A DNA stretch of 64,000 nt from Spirodela intermedia (lineage: Eukaryota > Streptophyta > Magnoliopsida > Alismatales > Araceae). The notes under the pieces are model-generated. The model was given only the letters and a program-made list of their open reading frames with translations. It did not search any database and was not told the origin of the DNA. The DNA is taken from contig LR746274.1 of the NCBI GenBank assembly GCA_902729315.2, forward strand, positions 8,771,940 through 8,835,939, given 5' to 3'. The position numbers and the translations under genes were made by a program. Positions 38,201 to 53,738 of this stretch are shown one piece after another (position 1 is the first letter of the stretch; every line of letters starts with the position of its first letter).

Positions 38201-40946
38201 TCTCTTTTGGAACTGATCATTGAATATTTTTCATTTGTTGCTATTGATTATGAGTATTTACTACAACTGTTTGGATACTCTCATTAGGTTCCGTTTGAAG
38301 TTCTTGTTCGTAGGCAAATATCTCGATTATTAGACCCAAGCCTTCAGTGTGCAAGGTTCATATATGATGAATTAATCAAGGTGAACCCTCATCTGCATAG
38401 TGATGTTTGTTTTTTTTTCTTTTTTCAATTACTGCCCTGGGTTGATTCTAACATTATTTTCTAATTCAGATGAGCCATCGCTGCCTAGCCAATGAGCTTC
38501 AGAGGTTTCCCATTCTTAGGAAATGCATGGACGAAGTTATTGGAAATTTCCTACGTGAGGGCCTTGAGCCAGCAGAGACAATGATAGGTCATATCATTGA
38601 GATGGAGGTATGCTGATTATTGGTCATCAAAGGATATTGAGTCCAGTGAAAGTATTGAATTTATTATTTTCTCTTATTTATCATCCTACATGCGTGGAAT
38701 CTTAAGGATCTAAATTATCGCCATACATACTTCCTCTGTTCTGTTATATTATTTTCATTAATTTCTCTTAACGATGTCTTCCACAGCTAATTTGATTAAA
38801 GGGTCTTGCAGATGGATTACATAAACACTTCCCACCCAAGTTTTATCGGTGGTAGCAAGGCTTTGGAGGTGGCATCTCAGCAGATCAAAACTTCTAAGAT
38901 AACAGCACCATTACCCAGACCGAAGGTTATTAATCTCCTCTTTCTATGCCCTAAATATAGTCAAAACTCCACTCTTTTTAAAAATAACATACACATATGG
39001 AGGCACTTTGAGAACCCCATTTTTTTTATTTATGTTGGTTTAATGGGTGATAATCTTATGGTTCAGGTTATCTGGCGTAATCTCACAATCTATAGAAGTT
39101 TCTAGCGCCTGCATTAGAAAAATTACTGACCTTGGTAGTACATTATACCCTCCAGGATTCAGTGGACTCAGATAAACTTCAAGCATCAGAAAGGAGTGTG
39201 AAAACCCGGGGCATTCTCGGCAGATCCGGGGCCAACGGAATCGTTACCGATCAGGTTGTAAACTGCCATTATTGCATACGATTGGAGATCTCGATGTTTC
39301 TCTTAGTGGCTCTATCTAATCTGTATTATTGATTTTTATTTTATCTGGTTGATGGACAGGGAGTTCGACCCATTGTGGATGGTGAGAGACCTGGCTCATC
39401 TGGTAAGTACACTTACGTTGATGAGGAACAGGTTAAAAACCAAGGTACTTGAGGAATAATTAAAGGAAAAAAAAAAAGAGATGGAGAGACAAACTCGGAA
39501 TGAGATGAAGAATATATCACAGCAAAAAGAAACTTAGATCTGTCTGTCACAAATAAATAGAATAATCCAGATCCCAAATGAATAAATTTAAAGCTAATAA
39601 ATATATGTCACATTAATTACATGATTTTACTTATTTTTTCTAATGTGGGGCTATCCTGATTCTCTCTTGACAATTTATTGCATGATCCCTTAATGAAACA
39701 TTTCTTGACTAGTTTTGGGTAAATTCACTTGCATCATTTCATAATAATCGAAAACATTTGACCCTAAGATTTGCTGAATTAGGAAGCACTTCTGGGACTA
39801 GCTGGGGCATCTCATCAATCTTTGGGGGTGAAAGTCGTTCATATGTGAAGGAAACTGTAGCCAGCAGACCCCACAATGAGCCCCCCCACAGTCTAGAGCA
39901 TTCTCTTTCTATGATCCAGTTGAAAGAGGTAAGATCTTGGTGAAAATACATCACGTGGACATTTGATTATTGTGGCATTTGACTTTTGAGCCTCCGTGGC
40001 AGCCTCCAGTGGTCTTGAAGCCCTCGGAAAGCCACACAGATCAGGAGGCTGTAGAAATAACGGTCACAAAGTTACTGCTGCGGTCATATTATGACATTGT
40101 GAGGAAGAATATTGAAGATTCTGTGCCTAAGGCAATTATGCACTTCTTGGTGAGAAATTATGTTCCATTTTTGAACTGTTCTTGGGTGAAACTATATATA
40201 TATTTATCTTATTGAATGTTTGGATAGTTTCAAGTTTTTTCAAATTGTTCTAGCACATATGGCAAAGAATAATTGATTCATCAGCTCAAATACTTCTCCC
40301 CGTCTTTCCCAGGTCAACCATACAAAGCGTGAGCTGCACAATGTCTTCATCAGGAAACTCTACAGGTACTTGAGAAAGGAGAATTGCTCTCACTCTAGTG
40401 CCGTTTTTGATTGGGATGTGTGGTAGCCGATCTGATTCAGGATGGTCAAGTGGTGCATTCTGATCTGTATGTCTCGCTGAATGGTGTCAATTGGGTTGAG
40501 AAGCAGCTAGTTTGACTAGCCCAATCCTTTCTGTATTGAGGCGATCTGACCGCCTGACTAGATCGGCCAGTTTTGGAATGGACTTGGCCCCTAAAGTGGT
40601 GTGGTTTGATGAACAGGGAGAACCTCTTTGAAGAGATGCTGAGGGAGCCAGATGACATATCTGCCAAGAGGAAGCGGACTCGTGAGACTCTCCGTGTCTT
40701 GCAACAGGCCTTCCGGGTGAGTATTTTAATGAAGATCATTGGTTACCGGAGCGGTTTTTTCCCCTAATTATACCTGTGACTACATCCAAGAGGCTCACTG
40801 GTAAGCCAAAATCTTGATCACCTATCTGACGAACCATCTCTCCCTCCTTCCTTCCCGCTCTCCCTCTGTCTCTCTGTCTCTGTCTCTGTCTCTTTCTGTC
40901 TGTCTCTCTCTGTCTCTCTTTCTGTCTCTTTCTGTCTGTCTCTCTC

Positions 40947-41000
<54 letters not shown>

Positions 41001-41716
41001 AGCTCCAAGGATCTTTCTACGTTTTCTATCAAAATTTACTTTAGAATATTGAATTCCCTTGGTGTTTTCCCTCCAAATTATGACTGAACCTTCTTCCAAT
41101 ATTGTCGAAGGTAACCCAAAATCCTGAACACCCAGGTGGCATCCTCTCTATTCTCTCTCTCTTGCTCTGAGATTGGTGCATATTTCTGACTGCTCTGTGT
41201 CTGACTTCCATCGGCTGTTTTTTCTATCAAAGTGGCTATTTGAAGAACACCCAAAACATGCCACTGACGGCATCCTCTCTCTCTCTCTCTCTCTCTCCCT
41301 CTCTCTCCCTCTCTCTCTTAGTTTGGTTTGTATTTGGGGGGTGGGCTGAGCTTACCATTCGCCATAGAGACCCTAAAGTAGTCCATAGTTTTACTTATTA
41401 TGTATTCACCAAGTATCTTTCTCTTGATGTTCATCAGACACTGGACGAGCTACCCCTTGAAGCAGAGACCATCGCCAAGGGCTACACCCTGAGCTCCGAC
41501 TCGACTGGCCTGCCGAAGATCAACCGGGTCCCATCCTCGTACTATCCCCCCAGTGACTTCAGCACATCTTCGTACATGGGTTCCCCCAAGAACCCTAGAT
41601 CCAGGAAGTCCTCACACTCGGGAGAGCAGCCCTCCCCTCTCCACCCATCCTCCGATGCCAATGGGGTCATCTCCCACCACTCTGGGCTCAGCTCCTACCC
41701 ACCTCTAGATCTCTAA
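32209..41716 (+). CDS. DRP3: Dynamin-related protein of the DRP3 (mitochondrial/peroxisomal fission) type
   Basis: Twenty exons give 832 residues: 32209-32586, 33673-33955, 34037-34065, 34156-34257, 35774-35842, 35924-35983, 36197-36310, 36501-36549, 37718-37827, 38084-38176, 38288-38380, 38470-38607, 38812-38925, 39156-39254, 39360-39402, 39783-39928, 40003-40149, 40313-40365, 40617-40716, 41438-41716. The GTPase domain shows G1 GSQSSGKS (53-60), the conserved Thr of ICTRRP (80), G3 DLPG (160-163), G4 TKLD (229-232, split by an intron) and NRSQ (260-263). A dynamin middle domain follows. A Ser-rich variable insert covers roughly residues 535-640. The GED is at about 650-745 ([42 protein letters not shown]). 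No PH domain, as in DRP3A/B and Drp1. These GTPases oligomerise on mitochondria and peroxisomes to drive fission. Exon 10 ends at GAG before GCGAGT, so intron 10 is probably GC-AG; using the GT six bases later would add Ala-Ser. Exon 3 is only 29 nt with a GTTCCA donor. Confidence 0.95.
40855..41000. repeat. CT / CTGT-rich low-complexity tract in the last DRP3 intron
   Basis: Alternating (TCTG) and (CT) runs, ending with pure CT. A second CT tract at 41274-41320 lies in the same intron before the final acceptor at 41437. Open frames across them are artefacts. Confidence 0.93.
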
Positions 41717-41844
41717 GCTCTCTGGGAGCTGATTTTTTTTTTTTTTTCCCCCTGTTGCTGCTATCGAGCATTAATACTTGGAAAAGAAAAAAAAGGGTGT
41801 GAGATTGATTTTCTTCTTCTTCTTCATCATCATCATCACTATGA

Positions 41845-42415
41845 TTTCTCTGGCAAACCAGGTGAGTAAACTGGTTCTTGGCTGCTGTATATTACTAATT
41901 ATGGAAGAGAACCCATCTGCTGTATATTACTTATGGTCTTCTACTTGATGGATGGAATGAAGCTGAGGTCTACCTGGTTGGTGGGTGGGCCTAAAAGTGT
42001 GGGGCTTTTTTTCTATCCCCGTTTGTGGATGAAAAGAAAATCAGCATGAACCAGCGTTGACCTAATGAGGGAGCTCCTTTTCTTATCTAAATGCGGTTAA
42101 AGGGAGGTAGATCAGCATCTGTGTAGGTTATCGTAATCATCATTTCTCTGGCAAATCAGGTGAGTAAAATGGTTATTGGCTGCTGTATATTACTAATTAT
42201 GAAAGAGGATCCACCTGCTGTACATTACTTGATGGATGGAATGAAGTTGAGGTCAACCTGGTCGGTGGGTGGGCCCAAAAATGTGGCCTTTTTTTCTATC
42301 CCCGTTTGCGGATAAAAAGAAAATCATCATGAACCAGCGTTGACCTAATGACGAGCTACTTTTTTTTTCAAAATGCGGTTGAAAAGAGGTAGATCAGCAT
42401 GTAGGTAGGCCATTT
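41845..42415 (+). repeat. About 298 bp direct duplication downstream of DRP3
   Basis: The sequence TTTCTCTGGCAAACCAGGTGAGTAAA...GGCTGCTGTATATTACTAATTATG...GGTGGGTGGGCC...TTTTTTTCTATCCCCGTTTG...AACCAGCGTTGACCTAATGA occurs at 41845-42142 and again at 42143-42415, with small indels. A weaker third similarity (GGTTGGTGGGTGGGTGG...CTTTTTTTCTAACC) is at about 44717-44765. The first copy begins inside the likely DRP3 3'-UTR. No coding content. Confidence 0.88.
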
Positions 42416-42419
42416 AAAT

Positions 42420-44640
42420 TGAGATACTCGGATTATTCTGTTGCTTAGCATGAAGGTGTCACTTCCTTTAGTCAACGGATTCTTGTTTTGGGTAAATGAA
42501 ACCTCAATGCTAGTATACATCTGGCCAGTGGTTATGATGCAGCTGGATGGGTATGTGCGTGGGTGTGCGACATAGGCCAACATGATACAATTGTCATTGG
42601 TTGTGTGGAAGTGTCTAATGGTGTCTGCTTGCATGGTTGTACATGGCATAGGATGGGGTGATGTTGATGCATGACAAGTGCCTAGCACATTGAGAGTGTG
42701 GCACCAAGAGATGTGAACACGAGGAACGCCAACATGGATGAGCACGTGGAGCATCAGTTGGGGGGTGCTAGTAGTGTTAAGTAGCATTTTGATAATTGTA
42801 AATGCACATAAAAAGATAAATTGATCGAATTATGCTACTCATTCAATGTATATGAAATATATATGAATATCTTTTTAAACATGAGCATTAAATTAGCTCA
42901 ATTGAAATTTATAAATAATTACTAATAATAATGTACAATATCCAAATGAAAATTCAAGAAGTGTGTTTGAGTCTAATGATTCTGAATTTCAGAATTTAGT
43001 TGTTTTTTTACTAATTGAAATTATGACATTCTTCATTATTATGAAAATTTAAACATTTATATAAAATGGTATTAATGAAAAGTAATGATTTACACATCCC
43101 ATTATTTAGAGTTATTATAGTAAACATGTATTAAAGCTAAATAGATTAGATTCTTAATTTTAAATAATCAATTGAATATGAATTATTCCCAGAGCTAATC
43201 AAATATTTTTTAACACTGATGAATATTATTGGAAAAATGATTTCAAAGTATCATAAGTTGCCAAAAATAAATATTAAAACCATAGTTTTAATAATTCTAT
43301 TTTATTTTTATTATTTATTTGAAATTATTTATATGAAATTTGAAAAAAATAATTACTTGATTTTGTGATATATTCTCTATTTTGTTCTAACGATAATAAA
43401 TTCTTACCATACCCATTTGAATCAATAAATTTGAAATGCATACATTAGTGCTTAACAATCATGTGTACTGTTTTTTCATATAGGAGATCCCTACTTAGAG
43501 GATATACCTTCTTAATTTCGATCTTTATGTCTCATGACTAATTTTACGATTTTAAAATTGAGACATTGTGGAAAATATGACAAGTTTTCATATAAAATTT
43601 CTCTTTAAATTTAATCTATTTCTATTAGTTAATTATTTTATGATGCTAACCTCTCTACCTTTTTGAGTTTTTACTAATATTTTTTTTTCAGAGAAATATA
43701 TAAAAAATTGAACAAAATTTGTTGCTTTATCAATTGATGTGAAGACAACAAGTTGAACAAGATTCAATTGAAACAAGATCTTCCTCAATTTATCAAAGTG
43801 CTAACATCTCCCACATTCAAATAACTTTCCAAAGTGAAGAGGAGAAAGAAAATCAAGTTAAATGCAACATCCTCTTCAACAAATTTCTACATACACCTCA
43901 AGTAAATGCTCACAATCAGAAAATATCATACAATCAAATTCTTAATTCTTTGTGTGAGAAAAAAAGTTATGAGTCAATCTTCATTTTATCACTTAAGGAA
44001 ACAAATCTCTATAATTAAAAATAGTTTTCTTAGAACCATAAATCTAAAAGACAATTTTATAGTGAAATTGTATAGGAGTTCAATCTAGTAATCAACGATT
44101 ATGTTGCTAAATGATTGGTTTAGTGGAACTAAAAAATGTGACATTTTTTTAATATTAAATGTAGTTAGGGTACCAGACTACTATAAAAATCATAAAGTGC
44201 TACTAGATTTAGAGTCACAAAAATCATCAATAAATTATCAATAGTTGACCAAAGCAAATATATAATCTTATCAATTCAATTTTGACTTTTGATTTAAGTG
44301 GTATTTAAAATCAAGCAAGTAGAAGTGTCATGTGAAACACTAATGGGCACAAACATGAACTCCAAAACAATATACAACAGATGGACCAACTCTTTGAAGG
44401 TAAAGTGCCTTGTGACACCTCATCTACTCCACTCTTGCTATAAATAGAAGGGCCACCATGTAGGATCCAAGACAACAAGTGATAGATGGTTTGAGCTGTT
44501 ATAGAACTTTCTACTTCCGTGAAGTCCCTGCAGAGATAGAGGTGGCTTGACATTGAGGAGAATTCTAAGGTCGCAGATGGATGAACATTGTCCATACTAA
44601 CCATGTGGCAGAAAGTAGTCTAGGGAAGCAGCCAATGATC
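42420..44640. other. AT-rich intergenic DNA, no gene recognised
   Basis: From about 42780 to 44300 the DNA is strongly AT-rich with only short frames in all six readings. There is no visible transposase, RT or integrase word. It looks like decayed repetitive DNA but I cannot name a family. Around 42430-42780 and 44300-44640 composition is more balanced, again without a supported gene. Confidence 0.5.
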
Positions 44641-44655
44641 TAGAACCTGAATTTT

Positions 44656-45038
44656 AGTCAACTTGACTGGCTTGATTGGCTTGCCCTTTCTCTTCTCTGT
44701 GTGCCAGGCTAAACCGGGTTGGTGGGTGGGTGGTTGGACCAAACTGTTGGCTTTTTTTCTAACCACGGTAGACCAAATATTAAACTCATTGAGTGAGGTC
44801 ATTTTCCTTCTATAAACATAGAAAATAGAACGAGGGAGTCAGGTCAACGCGTGGGTAGCTTATTTACATGAAGATACCTAAACTATTGGCGGGCCAAGTT
44901 CTGTCGCTCAATGGAAGGGCAACGACACGCATGCATCGCCATTAAGAAACGAGCCCATCATGTTGAATTTTAATTTAAGTCAACTTTATGCTATCTGGGT
45001 CAATTACTGAAACCGCATGGCAGTCAGCTCAAAGTCAA
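44656..45038. promoter_or_regulatory. W-box cluster upstream of the CRK pair
   Basis: Six TTGAC[C/T] cores lie within 383 bp. On the minus strand (as RGTCAA) they start at 44656, 44842, 44978, 44998 and 45033; on the plus strand TTGACT is at 44663. The first two form an inverted pair AGTCAACTTGACT. W-boxes bind WRKY factors, and many CRK genes are known to be WRKY- and salicylate-responsive. The cluster lies 200-590 bp before the pseudogene ATG and may have driven that copy rather than the intact one. Confidence 0.5.
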
Positions 45039-45242
45039 CGGGAGCCGTATGGGCCACGGGAAGGACTAGTTTCCAATGCGGACTATGTCAAACAGTACGA
45101 CAATTAATATTAAAAGTAGAAATGTCGCGTCGTGGATGGGTCTACGTCTCTGTCCAAGGATCTGTGTCCTCTCCATTTAATCATGCACCTTTACTTTTCT
45201 TCCCACCTCTCCCTTCTCCGGCGGAGCACGGCGGGGCCGCCC

Positions 45243-45592
45243 ATGGCTTCCCTACTCATATGCTTTCTCACTCTGATGATGGGTTCTCTCTTCCTCGTCT
45301 CCGCAGCCGACGATCCCATCTTCTGCAAATGCAGCAAGGAGAGAAACTACACAAGCAACAGCACCTACCAGGCCAACCTCGGTCGTCTCATCTCCCCCCT
45401 CTCTTCATCGGCCCCTGCCACCGGCTTCGCCAACGATACTGCCGGCGAGGTCCCCGACAGGGTTTATGGCCTTGCGATATGCCGAGGGGACGTTGACGCA
45501 ACCAGATGCCAGGACTGCCTCGCCGGCTGTCCCCAGGGATGCCGCAGCGGGATGCCCCAGAAATAAGGGCGCCACCATCTTCTATTAGCCGG
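45243..45592 (+). pseudogene. Truncated, frameshifted CRK first-exon copy
   Basis: This is a partial duplicate of the first exon of the intact CRK downstream, including about 45 bp of leader (TTCTCCGGCGGAGCACGGCGG...CCCATGGCTTCCCT). It keeps the signal peptide and the first DUF26 motif C-x8-C-x2-C (CRGDVDATRCQDC). One extra G (CCAGGGATGCC against CCAGGATGCC in the intact copy, near 45537) shifts the frame to a stop at 45564-45566. In the original frame a CAG has also become TAG (about 45588-45590). Similarity ends at about 45592; the second DUF26, TM and kinase are missing. A short secreted DUF26 protein from the shifted frame (108 residues from ATG 45243) is conceivable but unlikely. Confidence 0.88.
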
Positions 45593-45813
45593 TGGGGATT
45601 CGTGACATTTTGGTCGAAGAAAGGTACGCTGGTCTGAAAGGGTGAAAGGGAGTTAGGTGGTCGTCGGCCGGGCGTGGGGAAAGGAGTGGTCGTACACACG
45701 CGAGAGAGATATTGAAAAAGCAATCTTGTATTATTTCACTCTCTCAATTTACTCATTTACCAGGCCTTTCTTCCCGTCTCTCTCTTCTCCGGCAGAGCAC
45801 GGCGGTGCTACCC

Positions 45814-49378
<3,565 letters not shown>

Positions 49379-49656
49379 CCCCAAATAAATGATGCATCAG
49401 CCATCAACCCTAGCATTAGCATACTGGAGCTTCGCTAGTATCTACGCCATTCCATCAGTGATTTCCAATTTATGCTCCTGATTGTTTTTAACAAGAACCT
49501 AATATTTTAAAATTATGAGCACAACTCCCCTGATTGTCAAAGAAACCCAACTCCTTTTGTGACAAATAGGTCTCTCTGTGGAAGAATTATGGAAAATGAC
49601 CAATTCAGTGGTTCCTGTTTGAAATAGTTCTTAGTAAACCATTTTTCAAGGAATCG
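49379..49656. other. 3' flank of CRK up to the retrotransposon insertion
   Basis: Probably the CRK 3'-UTR and terminator region. No gene. The retrotransposon target duplication ATGCC begins at 49657, only 279 bp after the CRK stop. Confidence 0.6.
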
Positions 49657-49661
49657 ATGCC

Positions 49662-51303
49662 TGATAAGTCTTCATTATCATGAGTTAATAATTAGTAAAT
49701 AATATAGTTTTAGCCTTAACTCATAATAAATAGACTTATATTTATGTTAAAGTGTGAAAAGTAGTTTTTAGTTGATTAATGTGTTTTTTGGGTAATTATG
49801 TGATTTTACATGAATTTATATGATTTTTACAATTTTACTTTTGAGATAAATAAAGAAAAAGAAATAAAAAATAAAAACAAGATAAAATGAGGGGGACATG
49901 TTGGCCAGCCGGGCCCACAAGTGGGTCGGAAGCTCAGTTAGGGAGTAGCCACGAGTAGGGGCTCGAGCAGCTTGGACCGATAGAGGCATGTGTACGCCAC
50001 TCCCCTTCCACGTTATTGGTGGCCAACCATCTATGGGGCAAGGAGTGGTTGTACATGCGAGAGAAAGGACTTGCTTAGAAATGTAACATTAGTATATATT
50101 CATCCAAAAAAATGGTGCACAACCGTGTGGGACTAAACCCATATCACACCTTCTTTAGAAAGGGCGGGCAACTGTCGTGGGTTTGAATCTTCCTAGAGCC
50201 AAAACTCATATTTTTTTATTTGATTATCATAACTTTCTTGCAGATCTTCGATGAAGGATTAAGCAACCAAAATTACTAGATCATCGACAAAAATCTCGTA
50301 AACACGATTTGCAGAGCATTGTTACTAAAATTACTAAACGATTCATGATAAAAGGATTGCAAATCTATCGAGTAAAGTATCTCTGATTGATCGACGAACA
50401 AGCCGTTGTCGGGAAGAGGACGATCCACTAGGAGATGAGTTGCAACCTCTTGAGAGCATACCAGATATAATGAAGAGCCTCCTCTTGCCGCGGGGACCTG
50501 AGGATGAAGCTTCCTGACATACGCCCCACCTCCATCTAGCTCCTCTTCATTAGGTGACAACCATCGGAGAGCCGCAAAGTTGCCGTTTTTCCGCTCTGTT
50601 GGGTGACAGTCGTCGGAGACAATTTGATAACTCATTTCATTAATCTCTAGACTTTGCAAAGAGATCTAAAGATTACCCACGCCATCTTTGTCTAAGAAGA
50701 GCCATCAAGGTTGTGGACATACACTACACGAAGATCCTCTCGAATGTTTAAGATTTTGATGCATCACCGACGCATCGTCGTCGCGATGCTAGAACTCTAT
50801 TTTCCCACTTTCAACTTACTTTACGCTTCATTTAGTGATAATTTGTTGATTTTAAATTTACCAAGATATACTCTATTTCATTACGATTCTTTCGGCTTTT
50901 ACAGATCTTAATTTGATCAATTAAATCATCTGTAATCACTTATGTAAGAATCACTAGATGGAACTTTGTTTCTGCCCAATTTGCATTCACCAGGCGCTAA
51001 CATCATTCTGACGTCCGCACCCTTATTTCCTTTTTTTGTGAATTTTAAATATATTTATTTTTTATTTCCTAGTATAAAATTCATAGAAAATCGTATTTAT
51101 TGAGAAAAATTCTGAAAAATTACCAGATATTATATTACAGTCTTGTGATCAACTAGAAAATTATTGCTATTTGTTGGAAGTTTTATTGAATTATAATTGA
51201 TATATTTTTTCAGAAATACTTTTAAATATCTAAAAAATCATACTTTCTAGTTTTATAAATTTTAGATTTGCATGATTTAATATACAATGATTGAGTCACG
51301 TCA
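49662..51303 (+). repeat. 5' LTR of the 9.0 kb element
   Basis: Starts TGATAAGTCTTCATTATC and ends TGAGTCACGTCA. It contains a TATA-like AGTATATATTC at about 50090, a CACACC-rich stretch and GGTTTGAATCT at 50180-50190. Most differences from the nested solo LTR are C-to-T or G-to-A at former CpG and CNG positions, as expected for old methylated DNA. Confidence 0.93.
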
Positions 51304-51308
51304 AATTT

Positions 51309-51326
51309 TGGCATTGTTGTCGGGGA
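51309..51326 (+). other. Primer-binding site (tRNA-Asp type), decayed
   Basis: TGGCATTGTTGTCGGGGA starts 5 bp after the 5' LTR. It matches 14 of 18 bases of the site complementary to the 3' end of plant tRNA-Asp(GTC), TGGCGCCGTTGCCGGGGA. All four mismatches are C-to-T or G-to-A transitions. tRNA-Asp priming is typical of several plant Ty3/gypsy groups. Confidence 0.75.
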
Positions 51327-51605
51327 TGTATTGTATAATATTTAGTATTTTTTTGTTTTTCTTTTAGAGTACACAAAAAAAATTTAACTCTTATTTTATT
51401 TTTTTTCTTGTCGAATTTTTTTTAGAAAAAAAGAATGAAAAGAAGTAAGGCAAGGACTGGAGCATCCTAAAGGAGGGTAAAAATTACTAAACTTTTCCCT
51501 CAAATCTATTGATTTTTTATGTATGGTAGAAGATCTTTGCATCCAAGGTTAGAAAATCCTTTCATTATTTCATTCAAAATTGAAAATCTGAAAGAAAAAT
51601 AAATT

Positions 51606-52478
51606 TTGATGGATCTTGAAAGAAGTACAAGTCAAACTGAGAACAATCCTATGGCCATGAAAAATCATTATACCTTGTATTCATTTCAAAGAGCATCTAA
51701 TATTAGAGTTCTATTAGCACCCATTGTTAAATTCGAAATAAATCTAGAAAATTTTCAAATGCTACTTAATTTTCATAGATTGCCTTTAGAAGAACCTCAT
51801 CAGCACTTAGAAAAATTTCATATGGTCTGTGATTTAGTTAATCTCCCTTAAGTTACACTGAAAATTATTAATATGAAATTATTCCCTCATACACTTAAGA
51901 CAAAGTTAGTCATTGGCTATCCACATTAGATAGAGAATTAATTAGCTGTAAGGACATAGAATAGGCCTTTTTTTGCCCTTTAGGAAAAACTCAAAATATG
52001 AGAAAACATATATGGAGTTTTTCTCAAAGACTAAGAGAAACTTTACATGAGACATAAGAAACATTCAAAGATTTACTTAGAAAGTGTCCTCATCATGCTA
52101 TACCCAAGTGACAGCTCAATAGAATTTTTTATGATGAATTATTAGAATAACATAGAAATATGATTGATTCTATATGTGGAGGAGCTTTTATGGAGAAAAC
52201 TACTGATAAGATTTACGATCTTTATGAGAATTTAAGTGAAAATTCTAGAGATCAAACCTCTTTTGAATTATATGGTAGCGATAAGAAGAGAGGAATTCAT
52301 GAATTGCATCATGATGATGATTCTAAATTTAGAAATGAGGTTAATCAAATTAGTCAAAGATTAGAAAAACTTGATTTACTTATTGATAATATTAGAAAGC
52401 CTCTTAATCCTCAATTTAATTTAAATTTTATAGGTCCTATGTATGGTGAAAATGATCATTTCAAATTTTAATATCATC
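51606..52478 (+). pseudogene. Degraded gypsy-type gag, interrupted by a solo LTR
   Basis: Translated pieces keep gag landmarks: a frame from 51606 with FHRLPLEEPHQHLEKFHMVC (compare the gag word FHGLP.EDPH.HL). After several stops come KCPHHAIPKWQLNRIFYDGLL and MIDSICGGAFMEKTTDKIYD, which match the C-terminal gag region of plant Athila/Tat elements. In-frame stops occur at 51849 and repeatedly up to about 52150. Sequence collinear with the following gag part resumes at 53744, after the nested LTR, with words like SNSYNPNWGNNFS. The gene is dead. Confidence 0.78.
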
Positions 52479-52483
52479 ATAGG

Positions 52484-53738
52484 TGATAAGTCTTCATTAT
52501 CATGAGTTAATAATTAGTAAACAATATAGTTTTAGTCTTAACTCATGATAAATAGACTTATATTTGTGTTAAAGAATGATTTTTGGTTTTCAATTGATTA
52601 ACGTGAATTTTTGGGTAATTATGTGATTTTATACGATTTTTACAGTCTTACTTTTGAGATAAATGAAGAACAAGAAATAAAAATAAAAATATTGCAAAAA
52701 TGGGGGGACCCACCGGCCAACCGGGCCCGCAAGCGGGTCGGAAGTGTAATCGGGGAGTAAGCCGCGAGCATGGGCTCAAGCGGCTTGGCTTGGAGACCGA
52801 CAGGGCACGAGTAAATCATCTCCGATTGATCGACGAACAAGCCGTCGTCGGGAAGAGGACGATCCGCCGGGAGACCAGTCGCCACCTCCTGAGAGTGTAC
52901 CAGATGCGATGAAGAGCCTCCTCTTGCTGCGCGGACCTGAGGATGAAGCTCCCTAACACGCGCCCCACCTCCATCCAGCTCCTCTCCGTCGGGTGACAGC
53001 CACCAGAGAGCCGCAAAGTCGCCGTTTTTCCGCTCCGCCGGGTGACAGCCGCCGGAGACGATTCGACGACCCACTTCATTGATCTCTAGACTTCGCGAGA
53101 AGATCTAGAGATTGCCAACGTCGTCTTTGTCCAAGGAGAGCCTTCGAGGCCGTGGACACTGCACGACGATCCTCCCGAACGCTCAAGATTCCGGTGCATC
53201 GCCGACGCATCGCCGTCGCGACGCCGGAACTCTGTTTTCCTGCTTTCAATTTAATTTACGCTTTATTTAGTGATACTTTGTGTGATTTTAATTTACCAAA
53301 CGATACTTTGTTAAATTACGATTCTTCCGGCTTTTACAGATCTTAATTTGATTAATTAAGTCATCTGTAATCGCTTACGTAAGAATCGCCGGGCGGAACT
53401 CTATTTCCGGCTGATTCGCGTTCGCCGGGCGCTGACGTCATCCTGACGCCCGCACCCTTATTTCCTTTTTTTCGTGAATTTTAAATATATTTCCTTTTTA
53501 TTTCCTAGTATAAAATTCGTAAGAAAATTTTATTCATTGAGAAAAATTCTGAATAATTACCAGATATTATTACATCCCTGTGATCGACCTGGAAAATTAC
53601 CGTTATTTTTGGAATTTTTATTGAATTATAATTGATATATTTATTTTGAAATACTTCTAAATATCCGAAAATTCGTATTTTCTAGTTTTATAAATTTTAT
53701 ATTTGCGTGATTTAACATAAAACGACTGAGTCACATCA
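52484..53738 (+). mobile_element. Nested solo LTR (1255 bp) with perfect TSD
   Basis: A full-ended LTR (TGATAAGTCTTC...GAGTCACATCA) of the same family sits inside the gag remnant. It is flanked by the direct repeat ATAGG at 52479-52483 and 53739-53743. There is no internal domain, so it is a solo LTR left by LTR-LTR recombination. It lacks about 390 bp found in the full LTRs (between a GGCACGAG and TAAATCATC junction at about 52812). That is the part with the TATA-like motif. It is clearly richer in CpG than the host LTRs (for example GCCGTCGTCGGGAAGAGGACGA), fitting a younger insertion or a less decayed subfamily. Confidence 0.93.

Noticed and set aside
41240-41437. Upstream part of the last DRP3 frame read as coding
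   Set aside because: CT-repeat derived and separated by a good acceptor at 41437 that continues the conserved QAFR/TLDELP junction.
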